DNA from: Formicarius rufipectus
Taxonomy: Eukaryota > Chordata > Aves > Passeriformes > Formicariidae
Reading direction: 5' to 3'
Length of the DNA stretch: 64,000 nucleotides
Assembly (NCBI GenBank): GCA_013399695.1
Contig: VXAU01000760.1
Location: 3,341,610 to 3,405,609 of the forward strand
Program-made: the position numbers and the translations under genes
In this document: positions 1 to 12,800 of the stretch, piece by piece
How the letters are laid out: the number at the start of each line of letters is the position of its first letter
Position numbering within the stretch: the stretch's first letter is position 1
Notes under the pieces: generated by a model
Databases searched by the model: none
What the model saw: the letters and a program-made list of their open reading frames with translations, nothing else
Told to the model about the DNA's origin: nothing

Positions 1-330
1 GCGGCCGCCTCTGTGCCTGGCCCGCCGGGTTCCCCGCAGGGCTCCTCCCAGCCCGGGTCGCTCTGTGCCGAACCGACCCGGAGCGGCCGCGCCAGGTTGG
101 GGCTGTCCCCGCGGCAGCCGGACAAGTGCGGGGCCGTGCGGGCACAGCCCCTGCTCGGCACTGTCAGTGCTGCTCAATGCTGCCCTCTGCGGGGGCGGGC
201 GCGCCCTCGGGCTGCCGCGCTGCTCATCGCTCTTCCCTGCGTGCTGTCAAGGATGGGTGACCCTGGACATCCCGGGCAGGGCAGTGGGTCTTCAATTAGC
301 CCGTTGCCGGCACTGCCCGAGCAGGGCAGG
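1..330. promoter_or_regulatory. CpG-island edge at window start, possible IRS1 5' region
   Basis: The first ~330 bases are strongly GC-rich and carry many CpG dinucleotides, including two GCGGCCGC octamers (1-8 and 84-91), then grade abruptly into AT-rich DNA by ~400. That is the profile of a promoter CpG island. In amniotes the gene divergent from RHBDD1 is IRS1, so the - strand here may be the IRS1 promoter or 5' UTR. This is inference from synteny: I looked for the start of the IRS1 protein on the - strand and did not find it. On the + strand a good splice donor (GTAAGT at 431) follows the island, so a divergent non-coding transcript is also possible. Confidence 0.45.
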
Positions 331-519
331 CTGATCCCCGGCTGGCCAGAGGTGAAAGGGCCACAGCAGTGCTCACAGCTGCTCTCCAGGTTAAAACTCA
401 ATGTAAAATTACGCTCTTGTTTGGGTCTCTGTAAGTCCAAGCAAGGAACAAATAATTCCCTTTTTCTAATGCATCTGCATTACAAAGTTTGTTGCTGGGA
501 ACGTGATGGTTGTAGAAGC

Positions 520-1298
520 ACTTGAGATGAGCATTTAGCTGGTCGAAAGGTGAAAAACTCCCTTGAAACAGCTACAGAAAAACGTGGAGAACCCAGAAAG
601 GACAACAGGCAGCACTGCAAGCCACCCTCTCACATTATCCTATAGATAACACTGAATTGTTTAAGGGTGTTTACCAAACACAAGATGGCAATTTCTAATG
701 TAAGAGCAGACACAATGAACAAGAAGGAAAGACAATCCATGCTATAACAATCTATATTATCACTTCATTCTTTCCTCCATGCTGTAGTCCATTATGACAA
801 AACCAGACATTTTTCTATATTATACATACCTTGAGATAAAGCTTACTACAAATCAAATCAATTTCTATCCTCCAACAAGGAGAGGGACAAGAAATCACTC
901 CCCCAGCCCACACCATGGAGCTGTGGGACAGAATTGCAGCCCGAAGGCCTATTAAGATCTCTCTCATGGCTGACATTAATGACAAGGTATGTTTTGTGGG
1001 CAGAGGGCCCCTATGGCTAAAACCTCCTCTCCCTGGCCCTTCCCAAGCATGCAAATGCATGTTTGTGCACAGAATATATATAACTCTTTTTCAATTAAAC
1101 ATTGTACACAGAGTAGGTAAGCTTACTAATATTAAATAATAACTTGTATTTGCCCATTCTTTCTCTTGGCAGGTGTTACACTGACATACACATGTAAGTA
1201 GAAGTAGAATGATCTCTTGATGGAGGATAACCACCATCTGGTTTGCATTGTCTTGCACACAGGAACATGGATTTGAGGGTAAAAGTAGGAGACAACCC
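520..1298. other. Intergenic, no gene seen
   Basis: AT-rich sequence with stops in all frames and only short chance open frames. No RNA gene, repeat family or promoter signature was recognised. Confidence 0.5.
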
Positions 1299-1580
1299 TA
1301 GAATCAAAAATTTCTTTGGTTGGAAGATACTGATGGGGCTGATCAAGTCCAAATCCTCGCTCGTCACTGGACTACCTAAAACCAAACCATATGACTAAGG
1401 GCATTGTCCAAACACTCTTTGAATTCTGACAAACTTGGTGTTGTGACCACTTCCCTGGGGAGCCTGTTACAGCGGCTGACCACACTCAGTGAAGAACCTT
1501 TTCCTAATGTCCAATCAACTTCCCTTGACAGTTTCATTCCCTTCATACCATGTCCTGTCCCCACTATGTGGGCAGACAGC
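1299..1580 (-). mobile_element. CR1 LINE 3' fragment, minus orientation, degraded
   Basis: Read on the + strand this shows the antisense layout of avian CR1 3' ends: a tract ending in 'atcaagtcc', then 'accacttccctgggga', then 'cctgttacagcggctgacca', 'agtgaagaa', 'ttttcctaatgtccaat'. It has diverged substantially from the usual CR1 consensus as I know it, so it is an old, 5'-truncated insertion with no coding capacity. Subfamily not assigned. Confidence 0.75.
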
Positions 1581-1584
1581 ATAT

Positions 1585-4500
1585 TTAAATGTGCTGTATT
1601 CATCTTGGGCACACTATCTTCAATAATAACTGATTTTGCAGATACAATATGGTTGTTCTTATCGGGTTATTAAGGGGATTCAGTAAATGTCCCAGAAGTG
1701 TTTTCAAACTATATACAGATTCATGTCTTTTGCCCAAGCAGAAATAACAGGCAATAGCTAATACTTCCAGTATATTTGAAAATAATTTTTTAGAGATAGT
1801 TTGCATCATGCCAGACCACATCTTGGAATTGTTTTCTTGCTCTGTGAGTTCCAAAGCTCTGAAGTACTGCACTTCTCTGGAAGGTACGTAAGTGTGCACA
1901 CCAGAACAGGAAGAGAAGAACATATCCTTATTTTTTGTATTTAAATACTCCACATGCTTCGACAGTGAGATATTGAAAATTTAACTTTGTAATGATTTGC
2001 AAAAGGGTTCACATAATAGAATATCCTGGCAGAAAGACAAGACATTTCATTCCCTGAGTAAATAACTATGGCTGACTCTCTGTACAAAAAAAAAAATCAT
2101 CTTCCATAAACATAATTTAGGTTACTCTTTTAGTATCCATGTCCAAATCCTAAATTCCATACAACCAAGTTTCTGCAGTACTCTCTAACCATCCCCATGT
2201 TCAGATCACACACATCAGAATACACTGGAACTAACTATTGAAGGAAACATGATACAAAGAAAGGAAAGGACTATAATAGAATAGATAAGCATCAAAGTTC
2301 CTAATTTTTATCTGCCTTAGTAAGTTTTTGAAAATTAACTTAGCATGGGGTAATCTCATAAGGAATAAAGTGCTTGAGACAATAAATTCTCACAGTGTCA
2401 CTACTGAACCTGGCAGAGCAGAATGGATCATATTTCAATGGGATAATCAAAGCTTGTGTTTTGGTAATGCTGCATTGCTGAAATGGCATCCCAGCAAGGC
2501 CAGTGCAAGGAACCAAAATTGACTAAAGAAGTAGTGTTGCACTAAATCACAATGAAGATTAGTTTCTCTTGCAGCCACCTATACCTATTCACTTACAGAT
2601 TCTTATCTAGATGCAAAAATGGTGTCAAAGTAGGAGTTAAGACTAAACATGCACCCTTAATGCAGTAAGAAAAACCCCCACTATTTATTTCTCTTTTCAG
2701 TTGACTGTCATAGGCTGTTGATTTTTTTTGCCCCTGCCATCAACTGCTTTTTTGGTTCTTTCTTCCAAACCTTTCTCTCCTCTGACTCTATGCACTTTGC
2801 TCACTTCCCCATGTACCCAACTCTTTCATTAAAAGGATGCTAGATTTGTTATTACTGTCTTTAGAATTTTAGGGTCCACTAAAAAAATCTCTTCTCACAA
2901 GGATACAAACCCAAATATGCCCCAAAGGTGAAGTTACATCACAGTAAGTCTCTAAGAAGCAGCATGACTCTTGTTCACCAGCTTCATCATTTCACCTTCC
3001 AGACCCAACAAGTTGCTCCCTCTAGCCCTCACTCCAAGCCATTCCTAGAACACTTGATTTCATTTCCCACACCCAGCTCTTCAGTTAAAACAAAACATCT
3101 CTATTTCTAGGCAAAATATAATGAAAAAAAAAAAAAAAGGCAAGAAAAATCAAAACTTTCGGAATATTATTTTCTTTCACTTCCTACTGAGTTGGAATCC
3201 AGTTTGTCCAGGAGCAAGAGGAATGAGCTGCTCTGCAAGGGAAGGGGAGCCAGGTGCCAGTGGCCTCCCCAATAGCAGCCCACTCCTATTGCAGCCAAAT
3301 GACGTGAGCTGGGCACACTGGTGCTTTTTTTAATGTAAGAGTTCTCTTACATTTAGACAGGATTCCCTGTATTTCAGTTTGTGGCCATTGCCTTTTGTCC
3401 TGGCACTGAACACCATGGAGAAGAGTTTCTGTCCATCACATCAACACAGATATGTTCTGGCCCTCCTTCCAAGGTTGGTTTGATTGCATGTTTTATTTGT
3501 TTAAGCTTATTCATAGTATTTACTACATTCAACAGTAAGGATGAAACTTGCACAACTTCTCCTTCAAAAATAGCATGGCTGTCTCTAAACTAGTTAAATC
3601 ATTACATAAGTGAACAAGTTGTTTAATTTTCTCTGTAAAAGGAATAGTAGTAATATTATTACAGATCTTGCATCCCTGACTTCTTCTGTCATCTCTTTGA
3701 GGCAAACCAAGAAGACATATGGAATGACTGATTAGAATCTTCAAATGTGTTACAATAAACAGTTTTGTTCACAGCTGTATCTCACTGTATCACAGCAGTG
3801 AGAACTGGAAAAGTCTAAGGCGTCCTTCCCACACCTCACTTATTAGGATTGTTTCTATCATGTATTCTCCAGTTCATGTGTAAAACAGCTTTACTCATAT
3901 CAGCATTTAAACAGAGCACATTAATTGTAATAAATATTTAAGTTACATTCTAGTGATCAATTAGGCAGTTTTCATTTTAGAAAACACTATTAATTCATAC
4001 AGAATATATTTTTTTTTTGTATTTTACTACCTGCCTATGTAGTTCCACATGTCTCTGTTTAAAGAAGTCAGAAAAGATAAAACATCATTCCTATGCTTTC
4101 CATTGGGGAATATGGATATCCTAACTGAAGTATCACTAAACTAACAGGAGGCTTAGTAATACTTTTGGATAATTCCCAGGCTACACTGATCAACCTTCAG
4201 CTCTGCATCTATTATCTTTAGATTTCCATCTTGTAACACATTCAAAAAATGTTTCAATGCTTCACAGACTTTTCTTTTTTGTGCTTTAATTCTGTTTCCT
4301 TCACCACAGACAAAATTGCCCAGGGCATGAATTTCAAAAGGCAAGTTACAGAGTCTTTTATCCAATTTATAATAAGTGTTGTCTGTGCATGGCTCAAAGC
4401 AATGGTCTCAAGCAGTTTCTGACTGAGGAAGGGAGCTTCATAGGTCCACAGGGGTTTGCTTTGTTATTTTACCACTGTTGCAAAGTCCACAGAGGTATGA

Positions 4501-6715
4501 AAATGAAAGCCAAATAGAAGGTTTTGCCCATGGTTACTTGATGACAGCAGCAAGTCTTGGTCTTGCTCAGTCAGCTTTATTCCATCTTTGAGGTGTCAGA
4601 GTGTTTAACCATGAATGATAGATAAAGCAGAAGGTAATGTGAAATGCTATTGCCCACAGTGCTACTTAATTATAGAAGAAAAGGAGAAACCACGTTGATC
4701 CCTATGGGATCCCATGGGTGATACCCTTCTGAGGCAACAATCAGCTACATGTCTGCTTTCTCTGCTGGAGAGGAGTGAACAGAGCCAGGCTGTGCTGCCC
4801 CCCTGCTCTGGCTGTGCCATCGAGGTGGGTGAACTGTCCTCTGGGGTTCCTCGTGTCAGAAGCTGCATGGAAAGTGTGCAGCCCCAAGTCAGAGCCCCTG
4901 CCTTGTCCATAAGGACACTGCTGTGACCAGCTGGCTTTGCTGCTGCTCCTTGTGCTGCAGTCTGGTCTCAGGGCTCGTTGCTGTGGGTGTGTTTGATCAT
5001 GACTGATTCCTCAGTTGTGTCTGTCAGGAATGCAGGACTGAAAAGTGGGATGACAGTAGAAGAACAAGCAACAGTTTCTAGAGAAAAATGAGTATTACTC
5101 TTCCCCCTCCCCCCCAAAGAGTTTAGCAGTGGAGCTTATCTAAAGACCTGACTTATGTCCAGTGATAGCAGGCAAAATTTATTGATTTTTTATCAGCCTC
5201 AGAAGGCATGGACTCATTTCACAGGCTCCAGCTGCAATTTGGAATTCCTTGAGCTTTCACTTGTGTGATATGATCAAGCTTAATCAGGGCCTGCTGATCA
5301 TAAATGGAAAATACTTTCTTGGTCTCTGCTCTTTCAAAGAATTACTAAAGCTTCAAAGAGTTGCAGAAAAGCCTAGTGGCACTATGTGATGCTGGGCAAT
5401 AAAATGGTAAGCTTAAATGCATGCAGGAAAAAGCAAGTCTGACTTTATATATTCAGTGACATGCTCCAAAGTACTTACAGCTACTTCTGAAGAGAGTCTT
5501 GGAATTGTAAGTTAGCTCTTTGAAAACATCAGCTCAACACTCTTTTGCTCAAGAAAACCAAATAGAACATTAAAAATTATCATGTAAAGGAGAGAAAACA
5601 AAACAGAGAACAGGGTTTTTTTTTAATATCTAAATCTATTGTGCATCTTATCCTTGCCTGCTATGGAAAATTTCTACTTTCTGGTGTTGAAAACGGTATT
5701 AAAGAACAGGAAAAAGGTAACAGTAAATGATCAAAGACAGCTGAAACTGAGCTAGCACACTAGGATTTTCAGAGGGGTACAGACTGTCTGAGCAGGAATG
5801 TGACAGATACCCAAAAATATCATTACTGGCATGGAGAAGGTGAAAAGGATTGATTGTTCCCATACAAAAGATGAAGAACATGGACTAAAACTAGAAAGTT
5901 TGAAACAAATACAAAGCTACTTGTTCAGACAATGTCAATGAACCTGTGAAATCACTGCCACAAGATGCCACAGCTTGAAAAATCAGTGGACAAGCACATG
6001 GGAAAGTCTGTCTGTGCAAGAGAAGGACACCACAGCCAGCTCTGGACTGCTCAAGGGGTGGGAGCTGGGAGGCTGCTCAGGGAAGTGTCACTGTGTATGG
6101 ATCTTCCTGCTGTGCACCGGAGAACAGCCTAGGTGGATGCAGGACATGTGCTTATGCTTTTAAGGTATATTTCACTGATCCTGTAAGAGTTCTTCAATAA
6201 CTCCTCACACTTTTCATGTTTGAATCCATAGCCTGGGCCCTGCACAGCCTCCTATGGTATGAAAGTTCTGTAGGAACTACTGTTACTTGTGAGCCATTTT
6301 TTGACTCAAAATTCGCATTAACAAAACTGCACCATTAAGTGGAGGGGACCATAGAACTAGATGTTTGGACTGTTTGATGAAAATTCATACTCATGCTACA
6401 GAATAGGGATTAGTAATCTGATTCCAGTTTTAAAATTATTATTCCAATGCTTCAGCTTCTTCTTGGCCAGGAAGCACAATTTACTAACCTTCACTCCCGA
6501 GCCAGTAAGAATCAACATCTCATCCCCAAAAAATCATGACTTGCAAATAGTTAATTACAGTATTAGATTGCAAGTACTGTCTTTTGAGATCAGTGTACTG
6601 TCATTTTGTACTGGTGATACTGCACCATTACTTTTCACTTGGACAACTTTTGGAACTTACATTCTGTTAAGTCCCTATTATTTTATGTTTACTGCTTAAT
6701 GATTTTCTGTTGTTC
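1585..6715. other. Intergenic, no gene seen
   Basis: AT-rich non-coding DNA. It contains an A-run (about 3122-3138), a perfect short inverted repeat at 3332-3353 and small T-runs near 4010 and 5611. A slightly more GC-rich stretch lies at about 4,690-5,040 with an open frame on each strand, but neither resembles a known protein. No exon with flanking splice sites and recognisable coding content was identified. Confidence 0.5.
3332..3353. repeat. Perfect inverted repeat, 10-bp arms
   Basis: The arms AATGTAAGAG and CTCTTACATT are perfectly complementary around a 2-base centre, so the DNA or RNA could form a short hairpin or cruciform. No U-run or other terminator or microRNA context is visible. 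Confidence 0.7.
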
Positions 6716-6718
6716 TTG

Positions 6719-6825
6719 TTATCATCATAGAGTCTGCTGAGTTGGAAGGGACCCATCAGGATCATCAAGTCCAACTCCTGGCTCTGCACAGGATGCCCCA
6801 AGAAGAGACCTGGAGTCCAACTTTC
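6719..6825 (-). mobile_element. CR1 LINE 3' end, minus orientation
   Basis: Contains the antisense CR1 hallmark series 'gagttggaagggaccca', 'aggatcatcaagtccaact', 'cctggctctgcacagga' in the expected order, preceded by 'atcatcatagagtc', a decayed form of the short terminal repeat unit of CR1. It is a short 5'-truncated copy with no reverse-transcriptase coding sequence. Confidence 0.8.
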
Positions 6826-6829
6826 AGAC

Positions 6830-9800
6830 GGTTTTGTCAGGTTAAATTGATATTTGTTGATATTTCAAAGCACAAGATCAACAGGATGCATCTCAGAAAT
6901 CCCCTGGACACATGGAATAAGAGATATCTGAGCATTCTCCAGAGGTGAAGCATAACAAATGATGAAACAGTGAAGATGAGGACTTTCAGTAGTTACTGCA
7001 TTGTACCATTTTAAAATATACCAAAAAAACCTTGATAGTTTCCTTCATCCAGAGAAATTCATGCACACATTTGTAAAACAAAATTTTCTACCTTTAAAAA
7101 ACACAGAGTCGTAAACATTGATGTTAATTCTACATTACTTAGAAACATTTAGGAACCTGCCAAATATCCTGTTCAGTTATTGCAGTAAGAAATCCAATTA
7201 TGTTTTTTTTAAAAACTGTTAGAGAATGATTCAAAGTACAAATTAAATTACTTGCTTAGAATCCCACACCTCTCCTAAACCATACTCTCTCAACAGTTTC
7301 TGGGACAAGACCCAGAAAATACCCATATGCTAGTGTGTGATGCAGGCAGTACTGGCTATAATTTCACTATTTATACACTGTTTTTCATTACACCTTTCAC
7401 ACTAAATGCCTTTGAATATCAGAATTAGTATTAGAGAAAATACAATTGTGACGTCTTCCATAACAGAGGATTTTTCTGGGATGGTCCATCTTGGAATCCC
7501 CTCAACTGGAAGTAGTTGTTACCAGTATTCATCTGTTATCTCTTCCTTTTTTGCAGATTTCTGCTACACATTTTTAACTATTAACCACATAAGGAGGCCT
7601 TAGATGAGGGACCAAGGAGGTGTATGGTAAAACAATCAGGCACAAGTTGTTATCCAAAGTCTCTTTACTCTTTGATTTCTAGATGCACCTGTAGCTGATT
7701 CAAGTGCAGGTCATCAGCTGCAGGTTTTCAGCAAGTCCCCTTTAAATTTTAAAAATAAAAACAGTGTAAGCACACTTAGGCATGTTAATTACAATGCCTT
7801 ATATTTTAGTTTTCCCCAGTTGCCAAAAGGCTTTATCTGCATTTGGGGAGGCTTTGCAGGGTGGATGGCAGGGAGTGTGTGTAAAATACCAAAAATATTT
7901 ACTTTCATGTATGCCCACTGATGAGTAAGTATGCCTGCACGTTCATACATTTTATCATGCAAAGGAAGGCACTTAAAGAATTTAAACCCCATTTTCACAT
8001 TATTTAATTTTCTTCACACTTTCAGAAGTCAGAATTTTCTTGACTGATGTCACACAAAAAGCAAATTTAGGAAATTTTAAGCAAAACCTGGCCAATTGGT
8101 TTGAATTCTGTCTGCATGAAAAAGTAATCCAAGCTACATTTCTTTTTTTTAACCACTATTCAAATGTTTCATTTTCTAGCCCATTCTGAATAGTCTAGTC
8201 AGAATCTATTAATTTCTCTCTGCTTTGACCTCTACTTACTGCTGGTTTACTGTTTAAAATGAAAGGTACCACACATAAAAAATGTTACTATAGTAATTAC
8301 CACTTAAATGATACCTGCCAAATTAAAACAATTTTGGGGACATCACTAAAGAAACTGTTTTCAGCCTAATGGAAGTTAATAACAGCTACTTACCTGGAGC
8401 ATCATTACTATTACTGCTTAAATAAGGTCAAATTTAATTAATAGGTCACGAGCGAGAATATTCTTAAAATGCCTGATCCCGACTCCTGCAAATATTTTAC
8501 AGGCTCAGTTGAAGGTGCAGACAGGAACCAGTCCCGTGCAAACACTTCAGCTGTGTGAGCATCTGAAACGGCACCAGTCACTGCCCCATAGCATTTAAAC
8601 ACTCCAGTCACCCCAAAGAGGTGTTAGACACACTGACTGCTCAGATTAGAGACACTGATCTCATTCAAGGGCACAGAAGAGTTAATTGGATCTGAAGCAA
8701 CGGGCTTTGAGGTTTCAAATTGCAGAAGTGCCAAAAAATGTGGATTATATTTCCATAAACACAGGCAACAGTGGGACTCCAATCAATGGGAAACTGTTCC
8801 ATTCGATGAAGGATTTCATAATGGTTACTGTTGCAACTTAAAAAAATAAGAGGAAGAAAATCCAACATGAAGAAATGTTAAGTTTATCCGCCCTCTTAAA
8901 ACATTATTTCTCTGCTTATTTTGAGTATGTCAGATGGCTTAGAATTGAGAAAGAAAAATCAGTCACTGGTCCCAGAAAGCCAGTGGTTTTGCCCTGTAGG
9001 CTAACATTTGTTTGTTTGCAGTTTTTTCCATTATTGTAGAATTGTACATAGATTACTGAAATACTCAGTTTGGTTTATTAAGTGTCTAAGATGTACCAAG
9101 TTCAAAAAAGACTGATAAAATAACAGGGTTTGGTTTTCATTTTCACTCTTCCCTCTGATGTGATTTTGAATTAGAAATTACTTTAGGACTATGATAAAAA
9201 GGTCCAATTTTTGTCTTTTATGAGCAAAGCAAGCAACTTGAATCAATGCAACTAAAAGCTGTTTACCAAACTAGTATGTGTGTTTATCCCTAAATAAATC
9301 TGTCACAGGGTTGTTACATAATTTGTTTCTAGCAAGCACTTTGAAAAATTGCTACTTAACAGATAGTGGAACTTCCTTCCAAAAATTGTCTTTTGAGATT
9401 TTTCTGAGCTTAATAATAGAGAAATGCATCCATTTTTCTGAGTATGAAAAACAGGAAGATAGGAAACAGCCTGTCATCCCAATACAGTGCTGATCTAGCC
9501 ATAAAATTATTTAGTTCATTTTTAAAAAATTCAATGATCAATTTAAATTAAAAATAGTTTTATATAGCACTTCAAGCTCTGTTTCATTAGTAAACTAAGG
9601 AGATCCAAGTTCTGTTAATTCAAGGGCCAAGGTAAACTCTTTCTGTTCCCAATGAAAATATTCAAGCAGAAAGGAAAATGCATATATAGAACAAAAGGGA
9701 AATACTAATTTATGCACATTTATATGGAAAAGCTGTATTAGCTGAATTAAGGAAAAATCTCATTGAGTAGTCTGAGACAAAGACCATAAACTGAGAACAA

Positions 9801-12800
9801 ACATTACAAATCAAACATTCACCCAAGAGTTTAATTTTTTAAATTCTAATTGCTCTTTAGAAGACAGACAATGCCATGTCCAATTTACAGAGCCTCTCGA
9901 GTTACATAACTGGGATGAAGGGGCTCTGCTGATTCTGTATGGGAGTTCTCAGGCTCTTGCTTCTCTCCTGTTTCTCAGCCAGGATCTGCACTCATCCCAA
10001 GACCTGCATCTTTACAAACCCCACAGCTATAATTACAAATAATAATAATAAAAATTCTGACTAGCTGTTAGTATTGTCAACTGCAGTTGCTTCTCTCAAA
10101 AATTAAGTCAAATTATCTAAACTAAATGGCATCTGGTCTCCTTTGTCTGTGTGCTAAAATTAGAAAAAAATACTTTCTGCTCCAATACTGCACTCAGCAT
10201 GACAGGTATTAGAAGTAGGATTAGAAAGATGATTTCCACCTCTTTCAGACTATTCCTATAAATGTAAATTAAAAAAAAAAAAAAAAGCTGCCAATTCCAT
10301 TTTCTTCAAACAAAATAACATCTTTTGTCAACTTCAGACCCCAAAAAGCCAGACCTTTAAAGAAATCCAGAAACCTACTTCTCTTCAATTTCAAAGAAAG
10401 TTTCTATCAAGAAAGATTGCCCACAAACATTCTAATAAGTCATTTGTAATGCCAATATTAATACATAAATTTATTTTGCTATGCATTCACATACAACCAC
10501 ACACAAGTATTAAATCACAACATTCATGCATATCAGTTAAATACAACCCACTACTTGAGTTATTGCTCCCAGGTGCTTTTGCAGTGCTGACAATTACGTG
10601 GTGCCTACTTGACATGCGTGAGGCTACAACAGTTCCAGCCCTTTCCCAGGCTCTGCTGACACACAGGAGAAGGTCCCCACGCCTGTTATTCTCTGCTCTC
10701 TTCTCTAACCACTTTAATGCATTAATCCTTGAGGATGTTTTCATTGATTTGCATAAATACATCCTCCCCTCTTATTATGTTATTGCATGCATTAGATTAT
10801 TTTTTACAAAGCATTTCTGCCAACTGCAGCCGGCAGATTCAGAGAATACCGTCCTTGCCATACAGCCCAGAAAACACAATCAGCAAGCACCCTGTTTCCA
10901 TGGTCTCCTTATACAGATTTATATGTTGGTGTTTACACTGAAAGTACAGCAAGTAGCTGTAGTAGCTTTTATCCAAGACATGAAGATCTCACAGTGGATA
11001 ACATCTGCACCTATTTTCTCTGATGCAGACTGGCACAAAACAATTATCAGTTGATGGATTTAGATTGAAAGGAATCAGTCAAGCCCAGTTGTAAAATCTG
11101 GGAAAATCAGGATGGTTATTAAAGGCAGTGGGAGCAAGTGGTAAAATGGACTGCTCATATTTCTTTGATTTTCAGGAGTTCTCTTCACATAATTACAGTG
11201 GATTAGGAGACATGCTGCTCAGCCCAGTGCACAGACTGGCAGGGCCACACTCCTGACTGCACATCTTGTATTTGAAGAAAGTCAGAGCTAAAGGGCTAAA
11301 ACTCAAGGGCTGAAGTGCAGAACACAAAACTGAGGTTTCCTCATTCTGCACAGTTTCTACATGTGAGGCTACTCCCTACAGGAATCTCATCTTTGTTCTT
11401 TTCTTTGAGGGCTCTTAATTCAAGGACCAGATTTCAAGTAAATATAGAGTAGTTCCAGTTATTTTCACACCCAAGATCTCCTACGGTTTGCACCAGTTAG
11501 ATTTATCTAGCTGCTTGGACCACTTCTGTATTTATTGATTCGTGTTACAAGTTCAAAACCAGTGTAAATACAGTGAAGTAAGCTATTTGACTTTAGTATA
11601 TTTTGCACCCTCTCATTTCCTTGTTGTTACTGTCAGCATAGACAGAGGCTCCTTCCTGACACTCTGTGCCTGTGTCCATTTGGAATTCCTCTGCCTCCTC
11701 CAATTTGAATATTTTCACAAAAAGAAAACCTGAACATGCTACTAAGGATATTCCAGTTTCTGCAGATTACTACAATTGCCTTATTACTTCCCCCTTTCAT
11801 AGGATTAAACTATAAATATGAATATAGTCACTAGAACGATTTGCCTCTTTTTTTCTGCTATTTCTAAAAATAGTACCCAGGAGACAGGAACAAATGAATT
11901 TGGAATTTCATACAGGGACAGGATACCTCTTGGGCTTTTTAAGCCTTTAAAAATTATTTAGCAGTGATGACAGATGCAAGACTGACATCTCAATACAATG
12001 AAGCCCTCAATTTATCCATGCTATCAGCAAGGCTCCAGTTATTGGACAATTCTATAGCTATGCAGTTTGTCACTGAATTAAATCCTTCCTATAGGATAGT
12101 GATTAATAATCTCTGCTTCTGTTGTTTAAAACAGATGTTCTTGGCCACACAATGGCAAAGATCAACTTAAATATATGAACAGAGTATAAATAACATCTTC
12201 CTGAATCTGCAGAACGACCAGAAAAAATTTAATGGAGATGTCTGCTTCCCCCCTAATCACCTGAAAGGGTTGTCACGTCTGGAATGGAAAGATAAGTTAC
12301 AACATTGCCCTTAGTAATTATTTCTACATGGAGAATTCCAGTAGAAGCATCCAGCATTTGTTCTTAACCTCCAGTCCAAAGCTGTCCATGGACCAGGAAA
12401 AGTAACAAAAAATAATATTGCAGAGGGATTCATTCTCATTATAAAATACTTTCATATTTAACTAGCTTCAAATGTCTTACCATTAGTCAAGCTACTGTAG
12501 AGTACCCAGTGTTTCTTCTGCCACATTAGAGTTCTGTAGCAAATTTTGCTGTACTACATGGGTCCAGTTTGCAAAACAACATTAGTGTCCTGAACACACA
12601 TGCACTGAGGTCCTGTGTGTAGGTGCTATACCATCACCAATCAGCCACAGTCCTGGACTGGGTTTGGCAGGAATCCCCCCCACAGCTTTTCTTTGAGTGC
12701 CAAAGGGAATTCTAAACCCAAGTAATGAAAATATACTAGTCCCTCCCAGCTGAGTTTGGTGGCTAATACTGCATCAGTCACTTTAGAAAGAGAATAAACC

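Noticed and set aside
174..440. Minus-strand open frame at the window start as IRS1 coding sequence
   Set aside because: The translation does not resemble the IRS1 pleckstrin-homology start; only a promoter or UTR reading is possible.
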